Positions 1-9,190 are shown, counted from the first letter of the stretch. The stretch: DNA of 48,264 nucleotides from Rhodobacterales bacterium (GCA_009993005.1 JAACUH010000074.1:1-48264), one strand, 5' to 3'. Notes: a model not told the origin generated them from the sequence alone. A program made the numbers and translations.

Positions 1-1137
1 GACCTCTATGGCGGGTTCTGTCGCAGCGGCAGGAGCGGCGGCCACGCTCAACCCCATCGCCTCGGCGAGCGCCAGTTCGATGGCATCGGCGCCCACGCCG
101 GCAATCGCGGGCTCATCGAGCGGGCCGGGGCGGGACGGGGGGCGCATCGCCTGTGCCATCGCGCCCGACACCCGGATGGTGCGGCCCGCATGGCCGGGCT
201 GATCGGGCGCTGCGTTGCTGCTCACCAGCACTTCGGCCGGGGCAGGGGGCGGCGGGGCGTCATTGCGTGGCACCGTGACCGAGGGCACGGCAGGTTCGCG
301 CACATTGGCGCGGGCGGGCGCGCGGGCAAAGCCCATGTCGAGCAGTTCGCTCACCCGTGCATTGCGGTTCGCCGTGGAGGTCCCGCCAAAGACGGTGGCG
401 ATGATCCGCACCTGCCCGCGCTCTGCGGAGGCCACGATGTTGTAACCGGCCGCATTGGTAAAGCCGGTCTTGATGCCGTCGGCACCGGGATAGCTGTCGA
501 GGAACCGGCGGTTGGTATTGGCGACCTCGGCGATGCCCGCATCGGCGGTGCGGCGCGAAAAGAGGTTATAATATTGCGGATAGTCATAGATCATGTGCCG
601 CCCGAGGATCGTCATGTCGCGGGCGGAGGAATAATGCCCTTGGACCGTCAGCCCGTGCATGTTCACGAAATGCGTGTCGCGCAGGCCCATCGCCTGCGCC
701 GTGGCATTCATCCGCGCGGCAAAGGCGGGTTGCGAGCCGCTGATCGCGATGCCGATGGCAGTGGCCGCGTCATTGGCTGATTTGACTGCCGCCGCGCGCA
801 GCAGATAGCGCAGGCGGATCCGCTGGCCGGCGCGCAGGCCGAGCTTTGACGGGGGTTCATTCGCGGCCTCGGCGGTGATCGTCACCTCGGTGTCGAGCGA
901 AATCTCGCCGCGCTGGATCGCCTGGAACGCGACATAGAGCGTCATCATCTTGGTCAGCGAGGCAGGGTGCAGGCGGGTGTCGGCGTTTTGCGAATGGATG
1001 ATCTCGCCGGTGCGCGCATCCATCACCATCGCGGCAAAGGGGGCGGAATAACCGGCCTTGGGCACGAAGGCCCACGCCAGAATGATGAATAGAAATAACA
1101 GCCCGATACGGGCCGACTGTCCCAGTCGACTTGCCAC
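1..1137 (-). CDS. D-alanyl-D-alanine carboxypeptidase (S11 penicillin-binding protein), C-terminus outside window
   Basis: Trims the terminal D-Ala from peptidoglycan stem peptides in the periplasm. All three S11 motifs are visible: S60-L-T-K63 (nucleophile and base), S120-A-N122 and K223-T-G225. An N-terminal hydrophobic segment (about residues 11-25) is a signal peptide or anchor. The GTG at 1137 is chosen because an in-frame stop lies shortly upstream and AAAGGG is placed about 9 bases before it. The frame is open for all 379 codons to the left edge, so the gene is partial. After about residue 265 the sequence becomes Pro/Ala-rich and linker-like, and a further C-terminal domain may lie outside the window. 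Family assignment is firm; dacA, dacC or dacF cannot be told apart here. Confidence 0.93.
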   Translation of the reverse strand, partial: MASRLGQSARIGLLFLFIILAWAFVPKAGYSAPFAAMVMDARTGEIIHSQNADTRLHPASLTKMMTLYVAFQAIQRGEISLDTEVTITAEAANEPPSKLGLRAGQRIRLRYLLRAAAVKSANDAATAIGIAISGSQPAFAARMNATAQAMGLRDTHFVNMHGLTVQGHYSSARDMTILGRHMIYDYPQYYNLFSRRTADAGIAEVANTNRRFLDSYPGADGIKTGFTNAAGYNIVASAERGQVRIIATVFGGTSTANRNARVSELLDMGFARAPARANVREPAVPSVTVPRNDAPPPPAPAEVLVSSNAAPDQPGHAGRTIRVSGAMAQAMRPPSRPGPLDEPAIAGVGADAIELALAEAMGLSVAAAPAAATEPAIEV

Positions 1138-1372
1138 GGTCGTTGCCCTTTTACTGCCTCATGGCGCCGGTTTTTTGGTGGCACCTTATGATTTCCAAAA
1201 GCGTAGCACGAACATGCCGAGGCGGAAACACACTAATTTCAAGTGGTTTTCGGTGATTCCCTAGGCCCCGGTGGTATATCTGGGGGGCGGGCGCAGAGTG
1301 CCTACGAGATAGGCGAATGTGGCAGCATTGTGGCGGCAGCTTGTCGGCCGATTGTTGCCATCAGGACACAGG

Positions 1373-2071
1373 TCACGACAGCGCCTCGACCAGGGCGGGC
1401 AGGGCGCCCAGCGTCGCGATCTCGCGAAAGCGGGGGTGCGCGCGCGGCGCTTCGGCATGCTCGAACGCCCAGGTCAGGCCATGGGGCACATGGACCCCGT
1501 AGCCGCCGGCCTCGATCGCCGGGATCACATCGGACTTGAGCGAATTGCCCACCATCAGCGATTGCGCCGCGCCGTGGCGGGCAAAGATGCGGGTATAGGT
1601 GGCCACCGTCTTGTCGCTGACGATCTCGACCGCGTCAAAGAGGTCGCCCAGCCCCGATTGCGCCAGCTTGCGCTCCTGATCGAGCAGGTCGCCCTTGGTG
1701 ATGAGCACCAGCGCGCCGTGCCCCGACAGCGCCTCGACCGCCGCGCGGGCGCCGGGCAGCAGCTCGATCGGATGCGCCAGCATCTCGCGCCCGGCTGCGA
1801 GCAATTCGGCGATGATCGGTGCGGGCACGGCGCCGTCCGTGACCTCGAGGGCGGTTTCGATCATCGAGAGCACGAAGCCCTTGATCCCAAAGCCATAATG
1901 GCCAAGGTTGCGGCGTTCGACCGCGACCAGCCGGTCAAGCAGATGGTCGGCGTCCGCGTGATCGCGCAGCAGTTCGGCAAAGCGGGTCTGCGTCAGTTGG
2001 AAAAAGCGTTCGTTATGCCAGAGCGTGTCATCCGCATCAAAGCCGATCGTCCATCCCGCCCTGTTGCTCAC
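1373..2071 (-). CDS. HAD-superfamily hydrolase (phosphatase)
   Basis: A 232-residue cytosolic phosphatase-like protein. Motif I is FD12-A-D14-D-T16, the aspartyl nucleophile and acid/base pair. ITKGD in the middle matches motif II and [11 protein letters not shown] matches motif IV, the Mg-binding acidic loop, so the core looks catalytically complete. A helical cap lies between motif I and motif II. It is transcribed divergently from clpS. Substrate cannot be predicted from the sequence; phosphoglycolate-type and nucleotide-type HADs share these motifs. Confidence 0.88.
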   Translation of the reverse strand: MSNRAGWTIGFDADDTLWHNERFFQLTQTRFAELLRDHADADHLLDRLVAVERRNLGHYGFGIKGFVLSMIETALEVTDGAVPAPIIAELLAAGREMLAHPIELLPGARAAVEALSGHGALVLITKGDLLDQERKLAQSGLGDLFDAVEIVSDKTVATYTRIFARHGAAQSLMVGNSLKSDVIPAIEAGGYGVHVPHGLTWAFEHAEAPRAHPRFREIATLGALPALVEALS

Positions 2072-2119
2072 CCGGCCAATCCCCCCTTATTGCGGCCTTT
2101 CCATGGCCCGCGCGCCTCT

Positions 2120-2125
2120 TATATA
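2120..2125 (+). promoter_or_regulatory. candidate -10 element for clpS
   Basis: A TATATA hexamer sits in an AT-rich patch (2119-2127) within otherwise GC-rich divergent DNA between the HAD gene and clpS. It would give a leader of roughly 37 bases. The -35 is not obvious; TTTCCA at 2098-2103 has about the right spacing but is a poor match. Confidence 0.35.
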
Positions 2126-2168
2126 TAGACCCATTGACCCGCCGCGTGCGGGAAAAACAAGGGGCGAC

Positions 2169-2507
2169 ATGCGCAGCGACTTCACCATGATGGCCGACCG
2201 ACCCGACGACGATGACAACGTCGGCGTCAAGCTCGAGACGCGCACGCGGACGAAGCGGCCGCCTCTTTACAAGGTGTTGATTCTCAACGACGATTACACA
2301 CCGATGGAGTTCGTCGTGCATGTGCTCGAGCGGTTCTTCGGGATGACCCATGCCCAAGCGTTCGAGCTGATGCTGACCGTCCACAAGAAGGGAATCGCCG
2401 TCGTCGGCGTGTTTTCCTACGAGATCGCCGAGACCAAGGTCGCGCTGGTGATGGATTTTGCGCAGCGCCATCAGCACCCGCTGCAATGCACGATGGAAAA
2501 GGAATAG
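2169..2507 (+). CDS. clpS: ATP-dependent Clp protease adaptor ClpS
   Basis: Delivers N-degron substrates to ClpA for degradation by ClpAP. The 112-residue length is normal. The core has the family signatures: [17 protein letters not shown] (substrate pocket, NDDYT), [20 protein letters not shown] and a terminal CTMEKE. The N-terminal tail is acidic and disordered (RPDDDDN), as usual for ClpS. The ATG at 2169 is chosen because AAGGGG lies 6 bases upstream; the in-frame ATG at 2187 is an alternative. clpA is not next to it here; an RsmC-like gene follows after 27 bases. Confidence 0.96.
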   Translation: MRSDFTMMADRPDDDDNVGVKLETRTRTKRPPLYKVLILNDDYTPMEFVVHVLERFFGMTHAQAFELMLTVHKKGIAVVGVFSYEIAETKVALVMDFAQRHQHPLQCTMEKE

Positions 2508-2534
2508 GCGCGCCCGCGCGTCTTTGGCCAGCCC

Positions 2535-3506
2535 ATGTCAACATCCCGTCTTGAGACCGCCCTGACCCAAGGGCTGCTGGCCATTCCGCCCGGTCCGATC
2601 ACGCTGATGCGGCCTCAGGCGGGATATGACCTCGCCGGTCTGCCACGCGACAGGCTCGCGGTCTGCCACAGCTTCCGCCCCGATTGCGCACATTGGGAGG
2701 CGATGGGCCTGCCTGTCAGCCAGACCCCGCGCCCCGCGGTGGCCGCCGTTGTCGTGGTGCCCCGGTCCAAGGCGCTCGCCCGCGGGCTGATCGCGCAGGC
2801 CTGCGCGATTGCGCCGCTGGTCGTTGTGGACGGGCAAAGAACCGACGGCATCGACAGCCTCTGGCGTGAGGTCCGGGCCGCTCTCGGCGACCTGCCCGGC
2901 GTGACCAAGGCCCATGGCCGCTTGTTCTGGTTCGCCGCGACCGGGGCCTTTGCCGATTGGGCCGTCCCTGCGCCAGTGCAGGGGCCAGACGGATATTTTA
3001 CCCAGCCCGGCGTGTTCTCGGAGGGCGGGCAGGATCGCGGGTCGCTGCTGCTCGCGCAGGCGCTGCCGCCGAAGCTGCCCGCCCGACTGGCCGACCTGGG
3101 TGCCGGCTGGGGCTATCTGAGCGCCGCGGCGCTGACGCGCACCGGCGTGCAAAGCGTCGATCTGATCGAGGCCGAGGCGCTCGCCCTCGATTGCGCGCGG
3201 CGCAACGTGACTGATCCGCGCGCGGGCTTCGTCTGGGCCGATGCCACGCAGCATGCGCCGGCAACACCCTATGACGGCATCATCATGAACCCGCCGTTCC
3301 ACGCCGGCCGCGCCGCCGATCCCGCACTGGGGCGCGCCTTCATCGCCGCCGCAGCGCGGATGCTGGCGCCATCGGGGCAGCTCTGGATGGTGGCCAACCG
3401 GCACCTGCCCTACGAGGCCACCCTGCGCGAAACCTTCCGCAACGTGGCTGACGCCGGCGGCGACGGGGCGTTCAAGGTCTTTCATGCCACTCGCCCCCTG
3501 CGCTGA
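2535..3506 (+). CDS. RsmC-like class I SAM-dependent RNA methyltransferase
   Basis: A 323-residue protein related to 16S rRNA (guanine-1207-N2) methyltransferase RsmC. The C-terminal half holds the Rossmann methyltransferase fold: LADLGAGWGYLS is motif I (SAM binding) and MNPPFH is the NPPF catalytic motif typical of N-methylation of guanine or adenine in RNA. The N-terminal half is a degenerate copy of the same fold, as in RsmC. It probably shares a transcript with clpS. The exact target base is inferred from the family only. Confidence 0.85.
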   Translation: MSTSRLETALTQGLLAIPPGPITLMRPQAGYDLAGLPRDRLAVCHSFRPDCAHWEAMGLPVSQTPRPAVAAVVVVPRSKALARGLIAQACAIAPLVVVDGQRTDGIDSLWREVRAALGDLPGVTKAHGRLFWFAATGAFADWAVPAPVQGPDGYFTQPGVFSEGGQDRGSLLLAQALPPKLPARLADLGAGWGYLSAAALTRTGVQSVDLIEAEALALDCARRNVTDPRAGFVWADATQHAPATPYDGIIMNPPFHAGRAADPALGRAFIAAAARMLAPSGQLWMVANRHLPYEATLRETFRNVADAGGDGAFKVFHATRPLR

Positions 3507-3551
3507 ACTGGGTTAGTCTGTCCGCCTCGGGGGCAGCCACAGGAGACCTGC

Positions 3552-4358
3552 ATGTCATTTTCGATCAGCGGCAAGACAGCCATCGTGACGGGGGCCGCGC
3601 ATGGTGTCGGCCTCGCGATCGGCCGGCACTTCCACGACGAAGGCGCCAATGTTGTCTTTGCCGACATCGACGAAGAGGCGCTGGAACGCGAGGTCGGGCA
3701 GATCTGTGGTGAGGGGCGCACGGCCCGGCTCTTTGCCGGCGACATCCGGCAGCGGCTGACGATCACCAACCTGCTGTCGCTGACCATAGACGCCTTCGAG
3801 CGGATCGACATTCTGGTGAACGCCTCGCGCCAGATCGTGCCCTCCGACCCGCTCGACCTCGAGGACACCTCGGTCGAACAGATGCTCGAACAGAATCTGA
3901 TGACCGCGCTGCGCCTGTCCCAGGCGACGGCCAGGCGGATGATCAAACTCTCCGGCGGGGGTGACGACGCGGGGCCGCTGGGCTCGATCATCAACCTGTC
4001 GTCGATCGCGGCACGCCGGGCGCATCCTGATCTGCTGGGCTATTCGATCAGCACCGCCGCACTCGACCAGATGACGCGCTCGCTCGCCGTGGCGCTGGCG
4101 CCAAAGCGGATCAGGGTCAATGCCGTGGCCTTCGGATCGGTGATGAGCGCGAGCCTGCGCGGCGCGCTCAAGGACCATGAGGAGTTCCGCGACCAGATCC
4201 TCAGCCACACCCCGCTGAACCGGATCGCGAGCCCGGGCGAGGTGTCGGACGCGGTGCAATACCTCGCCTCGGACGCCTCGGGTTTCGTCACCGGTCAGGT
4301 GATCACGGTCGATGGCGGCCGGACCCTGATTGACCCGGCCTGCGTCGCGGCACATTAG
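3552..4358 (+). CDS. short-chain dehydrogenase/reductase-like protein lacking the catalytic lysine
   Basis: A 268-residue SDR-fold protein. The dinucleotide-binding motif TGAAHGVG is intact and the C-terminal end has the standard FVTGQVITVDGG. The active site is unusual: INLSS supplies a serine, but the YxxxK signature reads Y164-S-I-S-T168, so the lysine is replaced by threonine. The NAG motif is also changed (LVNAS). Ser and Tyr could still act, or the protein may bind NAD(P) without oxidoreductase activity. GGAGACC just upstream supports the ATG. It lies 45 bases after the RsmC-like gene. Substrate unknown. Confidence 0.85.
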   Translation: MSFSISGKTAIVTGAAHGVGLAIGRHFHDEGANVVFADIDEEALEREVGQICGEGRTARLFAGDIRQRLTITNLLSLTIDAFERIDILVNASRQIVPSDPLDLEDTSVEQMLEQNLMTALRLSQATARRMIKLSGGGDDAGPLGSIINLSSIAARRAHPDLLGYSISTAALDQMTRSLAVALAPKRIRVNAVAFGSVMSASLRGALKDHEEFRDQILSHTPLNRIASPGEVSDAVQYLASDASGFVTGQVITVDGGRTLIDPACVAAH

Positions 4359-4362
4359 ACCC

Positions 4363-4431
4363 CCCCCGTTCATCTTTTGGCCCCAAATATCCCGGGGGGA
4401 GGTCCGCAGGACCGGGGGGCAGAGCCCCCCA
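4363..4431 (-). repeat. composite palindromic intergenic repeat, copy A
   Basis: Read on the minus strand: a GGGGGG-CTCT-type hairpin (GGGGGGCTCTGCCCCCC), a second hairpin (GGTCCTGCGGACC), then CCCCCCGGGATATTTGGGG and CCAAAAGATGAAC. It lies between the convergent SDR and lipoprotein genes. Five other places in the window carry the same architecture or its tail. It could end transcription, but it lacks a U-tract directly after either hairpin. Confidence 0.75.
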
Positions 4432-4446
4432 TTCTCGTGCAGCGCG

Positions 4447-4833
4447 CTACTCGGGATAGGCGGCGATGCATTGCTGCATCACGGCGCTGGTCTGGCTTTC
4501 CATCTGGCGCTGGCGTTCGAGAAGCGAGGTGAGCTTGGCCCGCTCTGCATTGAGGTCGATGGCAACTGGCACCTGCACGGTGGTCACTTCGGTCTTTTCG
4601 CAGCGCACGGTGATCGGCGCGCCGGTGGCATCGGTGCCGGTGCACAGGTCGGGGCGGGTGCGGACCTCTTGCTGGTCGGCCAGACCATAGCCGCGCGCGA
4701 TATTGGCGCGGGTGGTCTCGACCAGCGCATTGAGCGTGCGCTGTTCGCGCATGGCGTTGTTGATGCAGGCCTCGCGCGGGGTTTCGCAGGCGGCGAGAAA
4801 CAGCAGGGGGACGAGAAAGAGGGCGCGGCGCAT
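4447..4833 (-). CDS. small lipoprotein of unknown function
   Basis: A 128-residue protein with a clear lipoprotein signal: MRR, a hydrophobic core and the lipobox LAAC, so Cys16 would be lipidated. The mature part is helical and polar, ending in a Glu/Gln/Arg-rich segment (residues about 95-120) that looks like a short coiled coil. It also contains three further cysteines (CINN, DLCTG, VRCEK) and one near the C-terminus. AAGGA upstream supports the ATG at 4833. It is divergent from hemF. I do not recognise the family. Confidence 0.8.
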   Translation of the reverse strand: MRRALFLVPLLFLAACETPREACINNAMREQRTLNALVETTRANIARGYGLADQQEVRTRPDLCTGTDATGAPITVRCEKTEVTTVQVPVAIDLNAERAKLTSLLERQRQMESQTSAVMQQCIAAYPE

Positions 4834-4911
4834 GATGGGTTCCTTCTGGTGGCAGCAGGCAGAAAAGGGTGCTAGATCACCCCGATAGTCAATAACACGG
4901 GGACGCCCCAT

Positions 4912-5805
4912 ATGACGACAGAGGTTTTCGGGCCGCAAAAGGCCGTCGCGGCCGCCTGGTTCCGGCAGTTGCGCGACAGCATCGTGGCGGAATTCGAGGC
5001 GCTGGAGGACCGCCAGAGCGACGGGTCCACAGCCGGCCTGGCGGCCGGCCGCTTCGAAGTGACGCAGACAAGGCGGCACTCTGACGACGGGTCGGATGCC
5101 GGTGGCGGGCTGATGAGCGTCATGCGCGGCGGCCGGGTGTTCGAAAAGGTCGGCGTGAACATCTCGACCGTGCACGGCACGCTGGGCGAACGGGCACAGC
5201 GCGCGATGGCCGCGCGCGGTGTGCCGGGGATGGCCGACGATCCGCGCTTCTGGGCCTCGGGCATCTCTCTGGTGGCGCATATGCACAACCCGCATGCACC
5301 GGCCGTGCACATGAACACGCGGCTCTTCTGGACGCCGGGGGCCTGGTGGTTCGGGGGGGGATCCGACCTCAACCCCTGCATCGAATATGCCGAGGATACC
5401 GCGCATTTCCACGCCACGCAGAAGGCGCATCTGGACCCGCATGGCGCGGACCTCTATCCCCGGCTCAAGGCCTGGGCGGATGAGTATTTCTTTGTGCCGC
5501 ATCGCGGCCGGGCGCGGGGTGTCGGCGGAATCTTCATGGATGATCATTGCACCGGCGATTTCGAGGCTGACCTTGCGCTGACGCAGGATATCGGGCGGGC
5601 CTTCCTTCCGGCCTATGTGCCACTGGTGGACCGCCGCCGGGACACGGTCTGGAGTGAGGCCGACAAGGATGTGCAGCTCGTCCATCGCGGGCTTTATGCG
5701 GAATACAACCTCGTCTATGACCGGGGCACGAAATTCGGGCTCGAGACCGGGCATGATGCCAATGCGGTGCTGATGAGCCTGCCGCCGCTCGCGAAATGGG
5801 TGTGA
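4912..5805 (+). CDS. hemF: oxygen-dependent coproporphyrinogen III oxidase
   Basis: Oxidative decarboxylation of coproporphyrinogen III to protoporphyrinogen IX with O2, in the cytoplasm. The 297-residue length is typical. Conserved blocks are present: GGGLMSVMRGGRVFEKVGVN, the histidine-rich HMHNPHAPAVHMNTR, FGGGSDLNP and VPHRGRARGVGGIFMDD. It is O2-dependent, so the organism makes heme under aerobic or microaerobic conditions; an anaerobic hemN would have to lie elsewhere. It converges with hemE, which performs the preceding step. Confidence 0.97.
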   Translation: MTTEVFGPQKAVAAAWFRQLRDSIVAEFEALEDRQSDGSTAGLAAGRFEVTQTRRHSDDGSDAGGGLMSVMRGGRVFEKVGVNISTVHGTLGERAQRAMAARGVPGMADDPRFWASGISLVAHMHNPHAPAVHMNTRLFWTPGAWWFGGGSDLNPCIEYAEDTAHFHATQKAHLDPHGADLYPRLKAWADEYFFVPHRGRARGVGGIFMDDHCTGDFEADLALTQDIGRAFLPAYVPLVDRRRDTVWSEADKDVQLVHRGLYAEYNLVYDRGTKFGLETGHDANAVLMSLPPLAKWV

Positions 5806-5844
5806 TCCGGCGGAGCGCCTGCGGCGCGCTGTCGTTTGGGTAGA

Positions 5845-5910
5845 GGGGGGCTCTGCCCCCCGTCTGCTGCGCAGACGCCCCCCGGGATACTTCTGGCCAA
5901 AAGATGGGGA
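5845..5910 (+). repeat. composite palindromic intergenic repeat, copy B
   Basis: GGGGGGCTCTGCCCCCC hairpin, then the GTCTGC/GCAGAC hairpin, then CCCCCCGGGATACTTCTGG and CCAAAAGATGGGG. It fills the space between the convergent hemF and hemE genes. The outer parts match copy A closely, while the middle hairpin differs in sequence but keeps its pairing. Confidence 0.78.
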
Positions 5911-5923
5911 GAGGCGGCGGCGC

Positions 5924-6958
5924 TCAGCCTTCGCGGACCGTGTCGATCATGCGCTGGACATTGTCGGGGTCGGCGTCGGGCGTGATGCCGTGCCCGAGGT
6001 TGAAGATATGCGGGCCCTTGGCAAAGGCATCGCGCACGCGGCGGGTTTCCGCGATCAGCGCGTCGCCGCCTGTGACCATGTGGTAAGAGGCGAGGTTGCC
6101 CTGCACACAGCCGCCGGTCTGGACGTTGGCCGCGGCCCATTCCGCGCTGACGCCGTCGTCGATGGCGATGCAATCGGCGCCTGTGGCCGCATGGGAGCCG
6201 GCAAAGCGGGGGCCCGCGCCGCGCGGAAAGACGATTACGGGCAGGCCCGGGTGGCGGGATTTGAGCGCGGCGGTGATCTTTTGCATCGGGGCGAGGGAAA
6301 AATCCGCGAAATCGGCGCCTTGCAGGGTGCCGGCCCAGCTGTCGAAGAGCTTCACGACTTCGGCGCCGGCCTGAACCTGCATCGAGAGGTATTCGACGGT
6401 AGCCTCGGTCAGCAGGTCGATGATCCCCTCAAAGAGGGCGCGGTCGGTGGATTTGAGCGCATGTGCCGGGCCCTGGTCGGGGGTGCCGCGCCCGGCGATC
6501 ATGTAGGAGGCGACGGTCCAGGGCGCGCCGGCAAAGCCGATCAGCGCGGTCTCGCGCGGGAGGGCGCGCGACAGGATGCGCACGGTCTCGTAGATCGGCG
6601 CGAGGTGGTCGTGGATGGCGTCGGCGGGTTTCAGTGCGGCGAGGTCGGCGGCGGTGGTGATGGTCGAGAGGCGCGGGCCCTCGCCGGTTTCGAACCACAG
6701 GTCCATCCCCAGCGCCTGCGGCAGCAGCAGGATGTCGGCAAAGACGATGGCCGCGTCGAAGCCATAGCGGCGGATCGGCTGCAATGTGACCTCGGCGGCC
6801 AGTTCGGAATTGTAGCACAAGGACAGGAAATCGCCCGCCTGTGCCCGCGTGGCGCGGTATTCGGGGAGGAACCGCCCCGCCTGCCGCATCATCCAGATCG
6901 GCGGGATGGGCAGGGTTTCGCCCGCAAGCGCGCGCAGCAGTGTCTTGGTCTCGGCCAT
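5924..6958 (-). CDS. hemE: uroporphyrinogen III decarboxylase
   Basis: Removes four acetate carboxyls from uroporphyrinogen III to give coproporphyrinogen III, the substrate of hemF next door. The 344-residue length is normal. Signatures are present: [11 protein letters not shown] near the N-terminus and [14 protein letters not shown] in the middle. Asp86-type catalytic residues are expected in the [12 protein letters not shown] block. The ATG at 6958 is preferred because AAAGGA lies 7 bases upstream; a longer reading frame exists but has no ribosome site. It is divergent from hemC. Confidence 0.97.
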   Translation of the reverse strand: MAETKTLLRALAGETLPIPPIWMMRQAGRFLPEYRATRAQAGDFLSLCYNSELAAEVTLQPIRRYGFDAAIVFADILLLPQALGMDLWFETGEGPRLSTITTAADLAALKPADAIHDHLAPIYETVRILSRALPRETALIGFAGAPWTVASYMIAGRGTPDQGPAHALKSTDRALFEGIIDLLTEATVEYLSMQVQAGAEVVKLFDSWAGTLQGADFADFSLAPMQKITAALKSRHPGLPVIVFPRGAGPRFAGSHAATGADCIAIDDGVSAEWAAANVQTGGCVQGNLASYHMVTGGDALIAETRRVRDAFAKGPHIFNLGHGITPDADPDNVQRMIDTVREG

Positions 6959-6980
6959 GTCTTGTCCTTTTGCGTTGCGT

Positions 6981-6998
6981 TGTCGTCCCAACTGGACA
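6981..6998. promoter_or_regulatory. PpsR/CrtJ-like operator between hemE and hemC
   Basis: TGTCGTCCCAACTGGACA is an exact TGT-N12-ACA match, extended to TGTC-N10-GACA. It lies in the 91-base divergent hemE-hemC region, 23 bases before hemE and about 50 before hemC. In Rhodobacter this is the site of the redox repressor CrtJ/PpsR, known to control heme and bacteriochlorophyll genes. A single short match is weak evidence by itself. Confidence 0.45.
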
Positions 6999-7049
6999 GG
7001 GCAATGTCAAGATGGTTGTCTGCCGCCACGCACCTGCTAGAAGGCTGAA

Positions 7050-7988
7050 ATGACTGCATCGCTCCCCTCTCCCGCCCGCCCGCTCGTCATTGGAACCCGT
7101 GGATCGCCGCTCGCGCTCGCGCAGGCGCATGAGACGCGCGCGCGGTTGATGGCGGCGTTCGGCTTGCCCGAGGATGCCTTTCGCATCGCCGTCATCAAGG
7201 TGACGGGCGACGCGGTGCAGGATCGGCCGCTCAAGGAGATCGGGGGCAAGGGGCTTTTTACCCGCGAGATCGAGGAGGCCTTGCTCGCCGGTGAGATCGA
7301 CATCGCGGTACATTCGATGAAGGACATGCCGGTAGAACAGCCCGCCGGGCTGATCCTCGACACCTATCTGCCGCGCGAGGATGTGCGCGATGCCTTTGTG
7401 GCGCTGACCCCCGGCGGGCTGGCGGATCTGCCGCAGGGGGCGGTGGTGGGCACCTCGTCGCTGCGCCGCCGCGCGCAACTGCTGCACCGGCGGCCTGACC
7501 TGCGGATCGTGGAGTTTCGCGGCAATGTGCAGACGCGCCTGCGCAAGCTGGGCGACGGGGAAGCGCAGGCGACCTTCCTTGCCATGGCGGGGCTCAACCG
7601 GCTGGCGATGCACGATGTGCCGCGCGTGCCGATCGCGGTGGACGACATGCTGCCCGCCGTCGCGCAGGGCGCCATCGGGATCGAGCGGCGGCTGGATGAT
7701 TCCAGGGTGGCCGATCTGCTCGCTGCGATCCATCACGGGCCGACGGGCCAGCGGCTTGCGGCGGAGCGGGCCTTTCTCGCGGCACTCGACGGGTCCTGCG
7801 AGACGCCCATCGGCGGGCTGGCGGAGCTTGACGGTGGCACGCTGCGGCTGAGGGGCGAGATCCTGCGCACGGACGGCTCGCAGGTGCTGAGCGATGATGC
7901 CAGCGCGCCGGTGGAGGATGGCGCGGCGCTGGGTCGCGCGATGGCGGTGCGGCTGCTGGAGCGGGCCGGGCCCGGGTTCTTTGGCTAG
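7050..7988 (+). CDS. hemC: hydroxymethylbilane synthase (porphobilinogen deaminase)
   Basis: Polymerises four porphobilinogen units into hydroxymethylbilane in the cytoplasm. It is 312 residues long. The N-terminal GTRGSPLALAQ, the substrate-binding SLRRRAQL and EFRGNVQTRLRKL and the VHSMKDMP block are all present. Cys250 in GSC-E-TP carries the dipyrromethane cofactor. Its stop overlaps the stop of the convergent MFS gene (shared CTAG). With hemE and hemF nearby, three steps of the tetrapyrrole pathway are encoded here; hemD (uroporphyrinogen III synthase), which often follows hemC, is not present. Confidence 0.97.
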   Translation: MTASLPSPARPLVIGTRGSPLALAQAHETRARLMAAFGLPEDAFRIAVIKVTGDAVQDRPLKEIGGKGLFTREIEEALLAGEIDIAVHSMKDMPVEQPAGLILDTYLPREDVRDAFVALTPGGLADLPQGAVVGTSSLRRRAQLLHRRPDLRIVEFRGNVQTRLRKLGDGEAQATFLAMAGLNRLAMHDVPRVPIAVDDMLPAVAQGAIGIERRLDDSRVADLLAAIHHGPTGQRLAAERAFLAALDGSCETPIGGLAELDGGTLRLRGEILRTDGSQVLSDDASAPVEDGAALGRAMAVRLLERAGPGFFG

Positions 7989-9187
7989 GACGCTGGTCGC
8001 GCCCGGTCGAGCCACATCAGCCAGGACACCGCCAACCCCATCAGGATGCCGCCCAGCACCGGCACCAGCCCATAGCCGCTGGCCCATGTGCCAAAGCCGA
8101 AGGTCAGCGCCGCGAGCCCGTCCGAGGCGATGCGTTGCAGCGCCAGCAGCGAGGCCCCCGCGCCCGCCCGCGCGCCCATCAGGTCCTGCAGATAGCCGAT
8201 GGCGAGCGCGTAGATGAAACCACCGCCAATGCCGGCCGGCAGCACCAGCAGCCAGACCGCATCGCCGGGCGCCAGCACCGGCAGCAGGATCAGGAAGGCG
8301 GCGTAGATAAAGGTGCCCAGCGCGATCACATGCAGCCGGCGCAGGTAGGCCAGCAGGCGGAAGGCGTTGAGCGAGGTCATGATCTCGACCGCGACGAACA
8401 GGCCAAAGAACAGGCCCACCGCCCCCGGACCATGCCCGGCCCCGGCAAAGATCAGCCCCGTGACCGCCCCCGCCAGCGCCCCGCCCAGATGGATCGCGCC
8501 GATCAGCATCACCCGGCCTACGATCGTCGGGGCCAGCATCTCGGCCAGGGCGCTGCGAAAGCCAAGGCCCGATTTCTGCTCGACCCAGGGCGCCGCCGCA
8601 TCGCGCGGCCAGCCGCGCAGCACGAGGAGCAGCGTGAGCCCGCCAAAGGCCGCGAGCGCGGGATAGAGCCGCAGCAGCGGCACTTCGCCCGCGAGCGCCA
8701 GCCCCCAGAGCGGCAGGACCGTCACGAAGGGCAAGGCAAAGAACGACCGGATGATCGCGATGATGCCATCGCGGTCCTGCGCGGGCAGGGGGGCCAGCAC
8801 AAGCCGCGCCACGGCAAAGATCTGGCCCAGAAGCGAGGCGCTGACCGGCAGGAGCAGCGCATGGGCGAGGACAAAGGCCGCGGGCGTGTTGCCCAGCCAG
8901 ACAATCAGCGCACCGGAGGTCATCGCCACGCTCGCCAGCAGCGCCATCAGCCAGCGGCTGGGACGCTGATCGGTCAGGATGCCGATGCCCACCGCCGCAC
9001 CCACGCCCACGGCCAGCGCGACCATGAGCAGCAGCGCATAGGCCGCGTCCGACAGGCCAAAGACGGTGATCGCGACCAGCGACTGATAGGGGCCGATCGT
9101 GCTGACATGCGCGCCGAACAGGAACACGGCCAGGCAGAGCATCCGCAGCACCGGCGTTTGCCAGATATGGTGCAACTGGTTCAGCAT
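7985..9187 (-). CDS. MFS family permease
   Basis: A 400-residue integral membrane protein with about 12 hydrophobic segments and no periplasmic signal, consistent with a major facilitator. The N-terminal region (FGAHVSTIGPYQSLVAITVFGLS) and a short loop after the second pair of helices (TDQRPSRW) fit the MFS fold. Substrate and direction are unknown; it loosely resembles sugar-efflux or multidrug MFS proteins. Its start lies three bases after the stop of the FAD dehydrogenase gene, so the two are probably co-transcribed. Confidence 0.82.
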   Translation of the reverse strand: MLNQLHHIWQTPVLRMLCLAVFLFGAHVSTIGPYQSLVAITVFGLSDAAYALLLMVALAVGVGAAVGIGILTDQRPSRWLMALLASVAMTSGALIVWLGNTPAAFVLAHALLLPVSASLLGQIFAVARLVLAPLPAQDRDGIIAIIRSFFALPFVTVLPLWGLALAGEVPLLRLYPALAAFGGLTLLLVLRGWPRDAAAPWVEQKSGLGFRSALAEMLAPTIVGRVMLIGAIHLGGALAGAVTGLIFAGAGHGPGAVGLFFGLFVAVEIMTSLNAFRLLAYLRRLHVIALGTFIYAAFLILLPVLAPGDAVWLLVLPAGIGGGFIYALAIGYLQDLMGARAGAGASLLALQRIASDGLAALTFGFGTWASGYGLVPVLGGILMGLAVSWLMWLDRARPAS

Positions 9188-9190
9188 CGC

